Shown: positions 36,344 through 48,939 of the stretch, one piece after another
Layout: each line of letters begins with the position of its first letter
Position numbering within the stretch: position 1 is the stretch's first letter
NCBI RefSeq assembly: GCF_932294415.1
Contig: NC_065541.1
Span: 55,468,290 to 55,532,289, forward strand
DNA length: 64,000 nucleotides
From: Quercus robur
Lineage: Eukaryota; Streptophyta; Magnoliopsida; Fagales; Fagaceae
Direction: 5' to 3'
The notes under the pieces: model-generated
Databases searched by the model: none
Seen by the model: the letters and a program-made list of their open reading frames with translations, nothing else
Told to the model about the DNA's origin: nothing
Made by a program: the position numbers and the translations under genes

Positions 36344-37098
36344 CTGAAAGAATATATGGGATTAAAAGAAGCCCTAACATGAATTAATGTGAAATGATCT
36401 GTTGGGATGTGAAAGAAAGCTGAAACAAGTAATTAACAAAATTAAAAACCTTACCTGACCGACCCCTTCAGACTGTGTGAGTTGCCTTTTCCTTAGCAAC
36501 AGAGCGTTGTTGGTGAGGAATTAATTGGGAGAAAAGGATTACTGTGATTCATAGGGGTTTCTTCCAAATGATGTGTGTGTGGGATTTTGACGCGTTGATG
36601 AAGCTACTGATAGGAGTAATGGCGTCGGATCCGTGAGGGGTGAGGTGGAATGCCGCTGGGTCAGAGCAGTAATGGAGGTGGGTGAGAGGAGTAATGGAGT
36701 TCGGACTGTGATATTCTTTGTAGAGATGAGAGTAGAGAGGAGAGATGAGATGATATTCTTTGGGGTGTGAAGACTGATGATATTCTTTGGGGCGTGAAGA
36801 CTGAAGAGATGAGAGTAGAGAGGAGAGGAGACAAACATTAGAAAAAAGCTGATCAGTGGGTCCGGGCACAGTGAAAACTGAATTCAATTTTTATTACCGT
36901 TGTGCCATCAGAAACGTCTGTTCATTGTTTAAAATGTGAGCCGAGCATGTTTTAAAAAATATATTTCAAACAGGGGTTTTTGAGCAACCATTTCCAAACA
37001 GCCCTATTTTAAACTCTGTCACCAAACATATTGTTTCAAATTTTGGACACCAGTGTTCAGTGTCTGTGTTTTCAGTTGACAAACCAAACGGGCTCCTA

Positions 37099-37113
37099 CA
37101 CATACACATACAA

Positions 37114-37150
<37 letters not shown>

Positions 37151-38028
37151 TACATAAGCACACATATATATATATACATACACATACATAAGCACGCATA
37201 AACACATATACATACACATAAACACATATACATACACATAAACATATATAAATATAAGCACGCATAAACACATACACATACACATACAAATACATAAGCA
37301 CACATACACATACACATATATAAGCACACATACACACACATACATAAACATACACATACACATACAAATACACATAAACATACATACACATACACATAAA
37401 TATATATATACATAAACATAAACACACATCCACAGAAACACGTATAAACTCACATAAACGTAAACATACACACACATAAACTTAAATATAAACATAAACA
37501 CACATAAAGGCTCGATCTAACACACCAAAGTAACTAACAAAATTGTTTGAGGATTGGTGTTAGTTTACAATTTTTTCCAGTCTATATGAGGGTTTAATTT
37601 TTCTCAGTCTGTATGTTTGTTTATGTTTATGTATGTTTATGTTTATGTTTATGTGTGTGTGTTTATATGTATGTGTGTTTATATTTGTTTGTTTTTGTTT
37701 ATGTTTGTTTATGCGTGTTTATGTGTATGTGTGTTTATGTTTGTTTGTTTTTGTGTATGTTTGTTTGTGTTTGTGTTCGTGTTCGTGTTCATGTATGTTT
37801 ATGTGTATGTGTGTTTATGTTTATAAATATAAATATACATAAACATACACACATACATAAACATGCATAAATATAAATGAACATAAACATAAACACACAT
37901 GCACATGCACATAAACATACACATACACATACACACACATACACATACACATACACAAATACACATACATACACATACATAAATATAAATGAACATAAAT
38001 ATAAATACACATGTACATATACATAAAC

Positions 38029-38060
<32 letters not shown>

Positions 38061-38090
38061 TCATACACATACACATACACATACACATAT
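37099..38090. repeat. Three-block CATACA/TATGTG microsatellite with alternating strand sense
   Basis: Block 1 (37099-37505) is CACATA/CATACA on the plus strand. After ~100 bp of unique sequence, block 2 (37608-37825) is the complementary TGTTTATG/TGTATG type, and block 3 (37826-38090) returns to ACATAC. Blocks 2 and 3 meet at a near-palindromic ATAAATATAAATAT centre and could fold into a long hairpin. The long open frames across it (Cys/Val/Tyr/Met repeats) are artefacts of the repeat. Confidence 0.9.
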
Positions 38091-38097
38091 TTTTTTA

Positions 38098-38139
38098 GTT
38101 TTCGTCTTAGGCCCCAAAATGTCTAGGGCCGCCCCTGGT
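38098..38139. mobile_element. hAT terminal end
   Basis: The sequence CTTAGGCCCCAAAATGTCTA followed by GGGCCGCCCCTG matches, apart from a few bases, the end at 24635-24662 (TTAGGCCCCAAAATGTCTAG then GGCCGACCTTG). Both look like the 3' terminus of one hAT family with CAGGGGCGG-type ends. The partner terminus of this copy was not located. The microsatellite block directly abuts it. Confidence 0.55.
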
Positions 38140-41100
38140 GACTAAATTTTAGATTGGCCATCATCAACCTACAGCCACCCTCCTCCTTTTTTCTGGGTTT
38201 GAACCTAACTGTGAACAAAATATATGATACTAAGCATAGACACAAGCAAGTTATATTTAATTTATTGATTTTCTACCTTAAATTGGTTCCTAAAACTTTG
38301 GTATAAAATCCTAAAACTTGCATGCAAAAGTAAAGAAAAACAAAAAATAAACTATGAAGAATCAAACAATGAAGAAGAAACAAGATTGCTCTCCTCTATT
38401 GTTATGAATAACTAATAATAAAAAAGACAAAAATAAAAGATTGAACTATATTGTTTAGCTGATTTTGCAATCAACAGACATAAGGTTGAATGAAAATAAA
38501 CATTATATTAAACCCCAAAAAAATCATATTACCTCGTTTATGTATATTTGAGAGAGAGAGAGAGAGAGAGTACCGATTTGTTGGGTGTCGCTGTAGTTGT
38601 CAAGTGGAACGGCGGGAGATCAAAGCGTCAGCGTCAATTGCAATTGGTGAGTGTGTAGTGTTTTCAGCCTTTGGATTTTGTTTGTTGTTGATGTAAGTAA
38701 TTCCAGCCCTTCTTCAATAAAATATGATTGCTCCTTGTACCAAAGTACGCACTCCAGCTTTGAGAGTTGGCTCAGTATCGAGATTCTTTCTATAGTTTTA
38801 TCGTACGGCGTTCACAATATAGTTTTATCCTACAATCTTGACCAATAGATATGCAGCAAGATATCAATTAGTTTTTGGTATTGTAAGGACGCAATTCGTA
38901 ACGACTCCAAAATAATATTGGGTTCGTGCGTTAAAAGGTCCAAACAATATAATTTGTAGAGCGTGGGTTTAAAAGGCTAGGCCTTGGTCACCGGACGGTA
39001 GTTAATTGGGGTTTTCATAGTGACTTGCACAAGGATGAACCTGACGTGTTTAATAATAATCTATTCCGGTACGTCATGAGTGGCTTCGGTCCTTAGACCT
39101 CGCCCAAGGAACTTCATGTCCTTACTATTCTCCCCTTTTTTAGGACTCTATGGTCTGGAAGCCCCCTTTTTTTGGCGCATAAGTCTTCACATTATATTAC
39201 CCTTCTTGGCTGATCCTGGCCCTCCACCTATTGATCAGGCAGGTGCCTATTCAAATACCTGTCCCATCAGCCGCCTCCCCCTGCTTTTTGTTAGTTGCAA
39301 TAACCGAAACCACACTGTTCAGGCGTCTTTTCTCATTAATATGGTTAGGACGTTCGTGGACGCATTCAATGCGGAGGGGACGTATTTACCTTGAACCACC
39401 TCCACTCCATACCCCCACGTGGGTCCCATTCTACTCGCCTCTTCTTCTGGGGGCCTTTTGGAGGCTGCCTTTGATGACATATCGCTCTTCCCTTCGAAGT
39501 CTTGGGATGCCGAGGAAAGGGTCATCATCGGCTGCGTCTCTAGGCTATTTGGTCTTTCCTTACTCGTCCTCGGCAACTACCTTCCTCGGCACGAGCCCTG
39601 GGCCCTAGTGGAAAGTGGGCCGAATCGTAAGTTCTCTGACCCCACAGGTATAATTGGAGATTGAATCCTAGTTGTTTTATTTAACCATCAGAAACTTTTT
39701 CGATTAAACTAACTGAACCCACTATTATCAAGATTCTTTATTTACTGGCAAAGGTTGCTTATTAAGGTTAAATTATATAAAGCTGGTCCTAAAGCCTATA
39801 AACTTGACAAAATACCGACATAAAGTTGGGCGACTGACAAAAAGTTAACATATAACATGGATTGTGAAAAGAGCTCAACTGGCCCCATTGTAATCATAAT
39901 TTTTTTTAAATGTGACTTAAAAAAAAAATTTGAGTTGGAATGAGTAATATGTCTTGTTAATATTGATATAATCATAGAATGCAAAATTTAGTTAGAAGTG
40001 TGATGATTAGAATATATATAACAAACCAAGTTCTTAAAATTATTGATGGTATTTACAAAAGTTATTAGAATATATATAACAAACAAATTCTGTTGTGTTG
40101 TTAATGATGTTTAGGATAAGTGGTATCTCCTAGTATTTTCAACAAAAATCTCCATGATTCAAATCATCTTCTTCCGCTTAAAATATACTTAAAAAAAAAA
40201 ACATATCCAATTATTTTTGGGGGGTGGGGGTTGGTTTGGGAGGGTATTTATAGTTAGTATAATGAGGGGAGAGCAAAAAGTTAGATTACCCTAATCAACT
40301 TAAAGGGCGTAATATCAAGTTTTCAAAGGACGGCAGATTGAGATGATGAATCTACGATGATTTGAGGTAGTCACCATCTAAGAGAATGATTTACACTTGG
40401 GACAAGTATTTATATAGATTTAGTTATAAGTGCCTACAACAAATTGTCTAACCAACCAACTAATACATAACAACCCTTTCTTGATTATTTCGTGCAAATA
40501 AGACATGTTATAGCCTTTGGCCTCATTAAAAAGTCTTGATCTTCTAGTCTTTTATGTAAGTTAACCTACCTTGTACCCATAGTGAAGTCCCTTGCCTTGG
40601 GAGAAGATGATGAAATGCATATTAATATTGATATTATGACGGAAATAAAGTTTAATTGAGAGTTAGCTAGAATTGTTCATGAAGATGAGTGTCATATATC
40701 ATATATGGCTGTTTAAAGAGAACCTTTTAAGAGACTACAAAAGTTTCTCTTCGAACTAGTATCTTTGGGTTAAAAATGGTTTTAGCCTTACAGAGCCACC
40801 ATTTTAGAACCACATGCAAAAATGCATAGTTATACATCAGAGGCAATCTCATGAGGAATATATTGTATAAATTATTGTGGTTGGAACCATCTATACAAAT
40901 GATATGTACAGTTTAATACAACAATAGTGAACAGATGTAGCAAATTTTACAAGCTCTCCTATAAATTTCAAGTTCAAATGCTGCAATTGCCTTTCTTAAT
41001 CAACTGCCTCCTCAATGTCATCAAAACAATGCTTGATACTGATTGTCAATTTCCAAATTGATGCCATGCTTGCAAGTTGCAAAACATCTCTATTCACCAT

Positions 41101-41234
41101 CATAAACTCAGTTCAGCGACGTAAGGTTCAGCGACGTAAGCGCAGCCATTAGGACCATGTAAATATCATGAATCCAAGGACATGGTTCCACTCATCGAGC
41201 TGTATAAACGGAGTAAACAGAATGGAGATGCACA
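38140..41234. other. Gene-free DNA around a solo LTR
   Basis: Apart from the solo LTR at 38882-39646, nothing coding was recognised. A GA repeat at 38551-38569 precedes a GC-richer stretch to ~38690 that might be a leader exon, without a supporting frame. The GCP1 3' untranslated region should occupy the right edge. Confidence 0.5.
38882..39646 (-). mobile_element. Solo LTR (765 bp), LTR retrotransposon fossil
   Basis: On the minus strand it starts TGTGGGGTCAGAGAAC and ends in CA. A 5-bp GGTAT duplication flanks it (38877-38881 and 39647-39651). Its start matches the solo LTR at 53191 (TGTGGGGCCAAAGAAC), and the two share many phrases over their length. No internal region is present, so it is the relic of LTR-LTR recombination. 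Superfamily (Gypsy or Copia) cannot be told from the LTR alone. Moderately diverged from its sister copy. Confidence 0.8.
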
Positions 41235-44200
41235 CTAATGTTGCTGTTGCAGTGATGCTTGAATGATAGATGTAAGAGATGGATGGATCCGGGCCTTCCT
41301 CAAGGAGCGAGCTTCACTTCTTCCTTCAGCATATTCCTCCCCCAAAGGCCACCTTGGCCGCAAATCATACTGATTCATATAGCAAACACATACAAATTAA
41401 TTGTTGAAAGAAATATTAACTTCTATCAACTTGTACAAGTCATTAAAAAATCCAACTGAAAAAGATATCAACATCTATAACTTAGTTTACTCTCCATGGC
41501 ATAGTTAATCCAGAAGCCAATTGCATATCTAAAATTGAAGTAACTAAATTCCATGTGCCTAAAACCTATGTCACAGTGAGAATGAATCATTTTGTTGGAC
41601 AAACAATAAAACAGTGGACTATACCATTTCAAATTTCTTATGACATTCATGGTGTCATAAAGGGAGACAATTGTGCAGCGGGGTGAAGAAGTTTGCTAGT
41701 TGTAATTATAATGACCATGATAATGACAATAAACTTTTCATATCCAAAAAAATAAATCTCATGTACCAAAAGAAGGCTTTGCCCTCTTTTTTCCCTCCAG
41801 ACCACCACTATTCCTTCTTCTATATTCCCATTTTTAAGGAAGGGGGGGGGGGGGGGGGGGTGGGGGTTGGGTGGAAAGGGAGCGTGTAAAGGGCTGTCTA
41901 GACAGTGATAAATGATGGGCAATAAGACAAATGGAAGACAGTTATTGGTGTTTAAGAGTTTGAAGCCAACCACAAAATCTTCAGATTCAACTGCAGGTGG
42001 TGGAGGATCAAATCTGCCCATGCGAAAGTGTTCAATGCCAGTCCAAGCCACCATTACACCTAGTCAAATGAAAATAAAGCATTAATCTTGAATGACAGGA
42101 ATTCGGAATTCCAGACTATCTGACAAGCAACATTAATCATAACTTTGCACATGTAGGAACTCTTCCTTATATATAACTTTTAAACCTGTTTAGTACTGCA
42201 TGGAAAGTAATATATGCTGAACTTATCTTTTCACTGCTAAAGAATTGGATTGGAATATAATAAACATCTGGATAGTAATGGAACTTTATGTTGCTTCATC
42301 TCTTCAACAAAACAGTGGGCAGCAAGAATTTTTACGGATATAATAAGGGGATTGAGGACCAATAGGAAGATTGTGAAACCATCACATACAGAAATAAAAT
42401 ACCTTCTCTATGATTATGAAAACAGACAAGTAGCTAATTCCTGCTAAATTTGCTTTCGGTTTTGCAGATTCCAGTGTTGTCAGCTACTCTAGGTTAACAT
42501 CCTAAGGTCCCTGTTTTACTACAGGTGAATAACCTCATCCACAAGGCAAGCAACTACAGAAATATGACTTACCATTGTCCGTGCAAAGACTGGGGGGAGG
42601 GCACACAAGTTGCAAACTGTTTTTCTTCACAACCTGATCAAGGCGAGCCCTAACGTACTGATTTGATGCAACACCTCCAGAGACTACCTGCAGGCCGCAG
42701 ATTATAAGATGAATGTTGTGATCCTCTATATGTATGGATAATTAACAGAGAGAGGCAGCATTGATTTGAAAAAAATGCAGTTCAAATCACCAAATGTTTT
42801 ATAGAAGGTTCAATCTTCAATGCCCATTCAATTGCTCGTTGACACTTTTCCTCTAGATGTAATACTGCAACTCGCTGGATGGAAACAATATCAGGGGGAG
42901 CAATAAAAATATAGAAAGAATTTATTGAAGGCCTCAGGAATGCTTTATTCACCAAATTAAGTATAATATAAATAAATTAACCTGAAAAGAAGCAGCAATA
43001 TCAGCTCGAGAACGTCTATCTTGGCTACTTGCACAAGAAATGGGAATTTCAGCATTACTGCACATAGCCCGTACACACATCAAAAAGTGGACAGTAGATT
43101 GAAAGGGAAAGAATATTAAAATTTAAATTGCATGCTGCTTTCATAGTTTGTTACTTCATGGTAACCATACTTATTTTTTTAAGTAGCAACTTCAATATAT
43201 CTGTAGCTCAGGAATTATACTAATCAAAATCACTGATAAAAGAACTGAGCTGACATGAATACACTAACCAAATATAACACCGAACAGAATGTGAACTTAG
43301 GCCAGTCCTTTTACCAATATTTATATTACTTTGGTAATGATTTAATTCACTTCCATGCTAGCTCCTTGGTTCTTCCTGGGATTCTACTTTTAAAACCCAT
43401 ACTACCTTTGATTCAAATGACAATTCCTCCTCCCAAAAGAAAGGCTAGAGGGTAAGTTCATGGGTTCAAAACCCGCAGGGTACATAATTTACCAATCAAA
43501 AAAGAAATATTTAAATCAAAAGACCAAAAGCAAAGATAGAGTTCAATAGAGGCACTTAATTTGCTCTTGATGGCAATAGCCATCTCTCTCTCTCACCCTG
43601 CAGCTCAAATTCCGCATCCTGAACCAGATCTATGGACTTAGGGCTACTACGCATCCTACAAAAAAGTAACTATCTTTGTTCTTTTTTTTGCTTCAATTGT
43701 TTTTGACATGCAATGATTCATTCAAAAAGTGCAAAGGGGTGCTTCCCAAGTACATGGGAAGTATTCAAGATTTTTATGCTTCAATTCTTAATCTTACTAT
43801 CTTTGTCTTCTATCCTAATCCTAAATATGACCACCTGTAAATAGCCAGAATCTTGTTACCCAAAATTATAGTACTCTTTACAGTTCAAGAGGAAGAGTCA
43901 TGTAGAATTCATCAAAGAATGTAAATTGAATTGAATTCACCAGGTAGAAATACATATTTTGACATTTGCTACATACATATTTCTGGATTCAATTGCCATC
44001 CTCACTTGAGTCTTCAGACCAGAATATGAGAAGTTGCAATCTTTATGTTGTTTCATTGGAATCTAAAAATTAATGCAGTGCAAAAACTTAGGATACACAT
44101 CCAGCCAAAAATTACCAGAATGAGGTTAAGAAGTCCCAGAAAATAACTTACAGAGAACTTGATTGATTCTGCATCACCCTCTCGAGCAAGCTCCTCTATA

Positions 44201-47200
44201 GCTGGCCCACCACTCCTCCTCATATCAAGACCAAGCCACTTTGCTGTCTTGTCATATGCCTCACCAATTGCATCATCTATTGAGGTCCCAAGTTGTGTGT
44301 ATTGGCCAAGGCCTTGAGCAAGAATAAGTAGATTGTGTCCTCCTAAAAAACAAAAGAAAAAAAAAGTGCATACAACAATTAGATAATGCATTAATGCTCA
44401 AGGCCATTATAACCAAATGAAATAGAAGAAGCAAACTTAAAATACAGTCCATGGTAATGAATGACTGGGAGTTTTGAAATCGTAGTAAGATGCCAAAACT
44501 TATTGTTTAAGTGCAGTGAAGGAACAATTGAACAATTCATCAACTTGTAAACAAACGTACTTATAAGTAATAAGCAGGATTTTTGACACAACGTACCACA
44601 GAGAACTAAGGGAGCCAACAAGGACAAAAAGCAAGTCAACACTTACACAATGAATTATCATCACATCAGTGCCCCAACTAAATTAGTTTATTTATTTATT
44701 GTAATAGATTTTATCTTTAGTGAGTGTTCCGTTTTTTTAGGAATGGAGGCAGCTAGAATGACATGTTTTCCCTTTTTTCTGGTTTCTAGGAAATTGCCCA
44801 TTCATCTAAACAGTTTGCAATCCTTTTTGATGCACTACAGTTTGACTTGTGATCTGGAAGAAATAGGACTTATATATGATGTCTAGCATGGTGAAGTGTG
44901 CTCACAATTCAATGCTTTCTACGGCATGAAATTGGGCTGATTTGATAAGAACGAGCATTTAAACAATATCAAATGAGAAACAAGCTAGAATTTAGACATA
45001 TAAGAAAGTCATTAATATAAACCTAAAGAAAGAGAGGAGTAGAGATTCTGACCTGAAATAAGCAAGGCCATGAAAGGAAATTGCAGCTCTCTTTCCACTA
45101 ACCTAGAACAGAAAAAACATATTTCAGATGCAGAAATGCACCTTAGCTTACAATTTTGAATGCAACTTAAGGCACATGCACAACAGTCTTTTTTTTCTTT
45201 ATTATTATTTTGGATAACGTAGGGAACCTTTGTACAAAAGAGCCCTTTGGACTCGCCTCTAGCCAATAAAACCTACGAGCAACTAACCTCACCTCCTAGC
45301 CAGGTAATCTAGGGGCATTCATCCTTGACAGGCTAAGTAGTTTATGCTCATGCCGGGGAGCATTTTTTCTTCAATTTTTTAAGAGCGCAAAAATACATAA
45401 CACTCAATTTGTGTTTTAAAAGTATCATGTGCATGCTAATTTATTTCAATTGCAACCTATTCTGCATTGTCTAGATTTTACCATTCTACCTGGCCACTAG
45501 AGCATGAGCCTCCATGTGATGTACTCCAATTATTGGTAGATTAAAGCTACCAGCAGTTTTCCTCGCTTTCTGCACTCCAACTGCATGAAGAAATAATTCT
45601 AAGCAAACAAAAAATCCACCTGAAATAATTGGGGAAGGAAGAATCCTTCATGGATGCAAGATTCATAATTCTGCAGTAATTTCTAAATTTTTGGAAAATT
45701 CCCCGCAATTAATCCTGAGCAAGTACTGTAACATTCTTTACAACAAAAACTTGTACTTGAAACAAGGGCCTACAACCTACCAAACCAACATTAATCATAT
45801 GAGTAGCACTTTTTTTCCCTTCTAATCGTGTATTTCCATTTATTTACAATTTTGACTAATAAATTGACAAACTGATAAATTGAAATGACAAACTGGACAA
45901 ACCAGCCTTTAAATTGGACTGGCAAATCATTCTAACTGTATTTAACAGCCTCCTAACAATGTTCTACAGTTAGGGTCGGTTTGAATACCGCTTATTACTG
46001 AAAACTGAAAACACTGTAGCGAAATATTTTTTAAATGTGTGAATAATATCGTAAGATCCATTTTTAATGAAAGTTTTGCTGAAAAAAGAGGTTTGTGGGT
46101 CCTGTGAACAGTGCACGAGACCCACACAAAATGCCAAACGCCAGCAAAAACGCAGACACTGACGTATCCAAACACTCACTTAGTGTCCATTTGGATGCAA
46201 CTTTTTGCTAAAAGTGGGTTAAAGTATAGTTGTACCTAGAAAAATTGAGGTTTTAAAAATCTATACATAAAGCAAATAAGCTAAGAATAAATAAATCCTT
46301 TGCCAAATGCACACATGTAAGATAACAAAAGTAACACAGACCAATGCATGTTTGTAGTATTCATTCATCCTTTTTCTATTGAAATTACTATTTATATACT
46401 ATCTCGCAATCATTACCACTTGCAACGACATTTCCCACCTCTAAATTGGATAGCAGTGCCAATACCCAACTATTTGGCATCAAAAGCAATAGATAATTTT
46501 GGAGGAGATACCACAACAAAGAGAGATATCACTCAAATTACCGCGAAGACAAAGGCTTAAACCGGGACCAATAGTAACAGCTACTGCTGATAGATCTGTC
46601 TCACTTAAATTAGCTTGATTAAGTGCCTCTTGCACAACCTGAAATCAATAAGCACAAATTTAGGCCCACATCAGCATTGAAACTTTTATAATGCTGATAA
46701 GCCTAATAGCCTAGGTTCCAAGCATCTGAATTTATTTCTTCCTGCAAAACTTCAAAGGTGAGTGTCATGATTTTAGGGTAGCATATGTTGTCTCCGTCAC
46801 TGTCAAAGTGGGTTTTGCAAAATAAACATAAGTGTGACGTGAACAAAAATATCAGCATGAAAAGAGATGTAGACTACTAGGGAAACTTGTTATGCAGATA
46901 AGACACCTGATCAATCACTTGCGAGTGTGCTTCTTCTGCCATTTTAGGAGCGACACCTCCATATCGAACAAGCAGGTCTGCCTTGATCAATTAAGAGTCA
47001 AAATTAGACAATGGCAAACCATACAAGTAGAACATAAATTTATCATGCATACCAACCAGAAAACATTAGAAATCATAGTGAATGGGCAAAAACCACTTCA
47101 ACAGACAACTTGTTTCCTGTGAGTAGTCTATTGTATAGCAACTCTGAAGAAGCTCTCCGGTCTGCCCATTTCTTCATATTTTAGGATGCTTTAGCAGCAT

Positions 47201-47648
47201 ACAGGATATTAGTCAATTTCTATACTTCATGAGAAGGAAACTTTAAATTTTCTTTAATTAAAAAAAAAAAATTTTAAAACAAAGAGAATTTTAAGAGAGA
47301 GAGATAACTTCCATTTATTACATAATTATATATCATGTAGCAGATTTATATAACAATATTCTTACAATTGAAGAAACTATAGGGATCTTTATAGACCTTC
47401 TTAAATTCCATTTTCGAAAATACATGTAGTGTAAGTTTAGTGAAAAAGTAGAACAAAAGTTAACAGGTTGTAAAACTTGATAAGCATGAAATGCCCAAGG
47501 GTGAGTGCTGTCGAGATGTTGGGTCAATCATTTAAAAGGATGAAGCAAATGAAGATGGTGTGTATCAAAAGACAACAGCATGATGGATAAAGTGGAGAAG
47601 CACACAATGTTATTGTGCAATTATAGACTACCTACTCTGTTAAAACAG

Positions 47649-47690
<42 letters not shown>

Positions 47691-48939
47691 ATTGCTCTAT
47701 GCTTTACGATACTGAATATTAGGTTATTAAGAAACAATGTGTATGAAATGAACTTAGTTGAAATAAAAATATTAAGGTAGATAATTAGAAATAAAAGGAA
47801 TATAGGATTTTGCGAAACGCGGAAATTTGTTTAAAGATAGGGGTGACTCTTATTGATAATAAGATTAGAGAGAGTTGTTTAACATGGTTTGATCAAGTAA
47901 AAAAGAGGGAGATTAAAGTTGTGAGAATGAGTGACTCACTTGATTCAAGTTGAAGGAACTAAAAAAATACCAAATATAACGTTGGTATGAGCAGTAACAA
48001 AAATGACATGTTAATTAAGGAGGTAACAGAGAGTATGGTATTAGGATAGAATGCAGAGAAAAATATGTGGCCAACCTCGATTAGTTTATTGAAGATTGTT
48101 AAACACATTCTTTGTAGGCCTTATGGGAGTTAAGTTGACCGCTGCTGCGTTCACAGCCTTGGCCTATAAATTATTCAGCTTCCTTTTATATTGATGGTTT
48201 AACTTAGAAGCTCTCCCTACAAGAACTTCAATTAAAAAAATAAAAAGAAAACTTTTCCCTCATCATCTTATGAATAAGTAGTCTAGCTATTGGAATAATT
48301 TAATGTAACATATTCAACTTAAATTCAGAATTTTAGCCATTCAAATGAGGCAGTGAAAGAAAAATTAAATTAAAAAAAAAAAAAAAAAACCTTGAAAGTA
48401 CCAAAATACGATTGACTGCAAAATAAAAATCATAAATGCTATTCTCTACAATGAACAAAAAAAAAAGTTTTTACAGCAGAAATTATCAAACTAAATCCAG
48501 AAGACATCAAAAGTAATATACCTGAGAAGACACAACTTGGCTGAGAATCTCACCACTGCTCCTCACCTAAAACCCCACCACCAAAAAACATAGAAACACA
48601 CAAAAACAGCCAAAACCCATTAAAGACAGCACAAAATCAGAAACAGTGAAACACCCATCAGAGAGCCAAAGTAAAAGAAACGAAATTTGGGTGACATACA
48701 ACGGCGGCAGCAGTGTCGTCGCAGCTGGTTTCGATGCCCAGAACGACTAAATTATCATCTTGGGGTCTATGAATTTGGGCTGAGACTGAGAAGGAAGAGA
48801 GAGTGAGAGGTGCCCACATGGGTCGGAGGAGTTGTGGTTTATGGGGTTTTAGTTTTAGAGCTCTGAGAGTGGTTACTGTGTAGGGAAGCCATGGTCTGGG
48901 AATGAGGTTTAGGCGGGAAAGCGTTGAAGAAAGTGCCAT
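41235..48939 (-). CDS. GCP1: Organellar tRNA N6-adenosine threonylcarbamoyltransferase, Gcp/Kae1/Qri7 family (13 exons)
   Basis: Transfers the threonylcarbamoyl group to A37 of ANN-decoding tRNAs (t6A synthesis); the N-terminal extension points to mitochondria or plastids. Exons on the minus strand are 48939-48700, 48566-48522, 46981-46907, 46638-46542, 45580-45490, 45102-45053, 44342-44152, 44062-43977, 43057-42982, 42874-42791, 42687-42573, 42059-41971 and 41369-41235. They join in frame to 457 residues with no break. Motifs: [17 protein letters not shown] at the start of the ASKHA fold, metal-ligand HHMEAH (exon 5), SGGHNLL across exons 6-7, FSYSGLKTQ (exon 8), [15 protein letters not shown] (exon 11) and [12 protein letters not shown] (exons 11-12). 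About 60 N-terminal residues are basic and Ser/Leu-rich, as in a targeting peptide. Exon 3 has two possible acceptors; phase selects the one at 46981. Introns hold a LINE fragment, MITEs and a SINE. Confidence 0.95.
43375..43510 (+). mobile_element. SINE fragment in GCP1 intron 8
   Basis: A box-B-like core GGGTTCAAAACCCGC is followed by GGGTACATAATTTACCAATC and an A-rich tail. The same body and tail pattern (GGTGCGTGTGTAAATTACCA then A-rich) occurs near 60960, so the two look like copies of one tRNA-derived SINE family. The 5' part is poorly preserved and the start is uncertain. It is not a tRNA gene: no acceptor stem pairs around it. Confidence 0.45.
45972..46177. mobile_element. hAT-type MITE in GCP1 intron 4
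   Basis: The ends form imperfect inverted repeats: AGGGTCGGTTTGAATACCG at the left and ..CGTATCCAAACACTCA at the right. The interior carries phrases typical of a very common dicot MITE family (CTGTGAACAGTGCACGAGACCCACA, shortened here to GTGAACAGTGCACGAG and AAACGCCAGCAAAAACGC). Clear 8-bp target duplications were not found. A second, similar left end (TAGTGTCCATTTGGATGC) starts directly to its right at about 46180, so two related copies may abut. Confidence 0.6.
47649..47687 (+). repeat. Poly(A) tract of 39 bases
   Basis: Uninterrupted A run in GCP1 intron 2. It directly precedes the decayed LINE sequence that follows, and could be a slippage-expanded tail or tract. Its length is probably polymorphic. 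Confidence 0.8.
47740..48120 (+). mobile_element. Decayed non-LTR retrotransposon (RTE-like LINE) C-terminal region
   Basis: Plus-strand fragments resemble the C-terminal tail of RTE-type LINE reverse transcriptases. An [11 protein letters not shown] stretch (family form: M.LRWMCG.TRKDRIRN) is followed by an LRWFGHV-like remnant, then [15 protein letters not shown] and a final region that ends MWPTSI (family form: IHVADP). The pieces lie in different frames with many stops, so this is an old inactive copy. It lies in GCP1 intron 2, antisense to the gene. Confidence 0.6.

Larger units (their letters stand above)
25638..37095. mobile_element. 11.46-kb PIF/Harbinger DNA transposon
   Basis: The left end reads GGGCCCGTTTGGTTATAG and the right end, reverse-complemented, GAGCCCGTTTGGTTTGTC. 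One mismatch in the first 14 bases gives a typical PIF/Harbinger terminal inverted repeat. A 3-bp CTA duplication (25635-25637 and 37096-37098) flanks it. Subterminal regions at both ends share CAGTGTTCA- and TGTTTGG-type motifs. The interior holds a HARBI1-like transposase (minus strand, 30083-32271), a GRF zinc-finger gene (plus strand, 28237-28608), an orphan first coding exon (36248-36343, minus), and later insertions: an L1 tail and a Stowaway MITE. The usual Myb/SANT-like partner gene was not recognised. The transposase has a catalytic Asp-to-Asn change and a one-base frame slip, so this copy is unlikely to be autonomous now. Confidence 0.88.

Noticed and set aside
36966-38088. Open frames coding for Cys-Val-Tyr-Met repeats
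   Set aside because: They arise in all frames of a CATACA/TATGTG microsatellite; no protein family, and no start context.
41843-41861. G run as a structural or regulatory element in GCP1 intron 12
   Set aside because: A plain homopolymer, as are the C runs at 2387 and 58723 and the G run at 54264. Length is unreliable and no G-quadruplex spacing is present.
43455-43475. Possible tRNA gene around GGGTTCAAAACCC
   Set aside because: Only a box-B-like core exists; no acceptor or anticodon stem pairs nearby. Better explained as a SINE.
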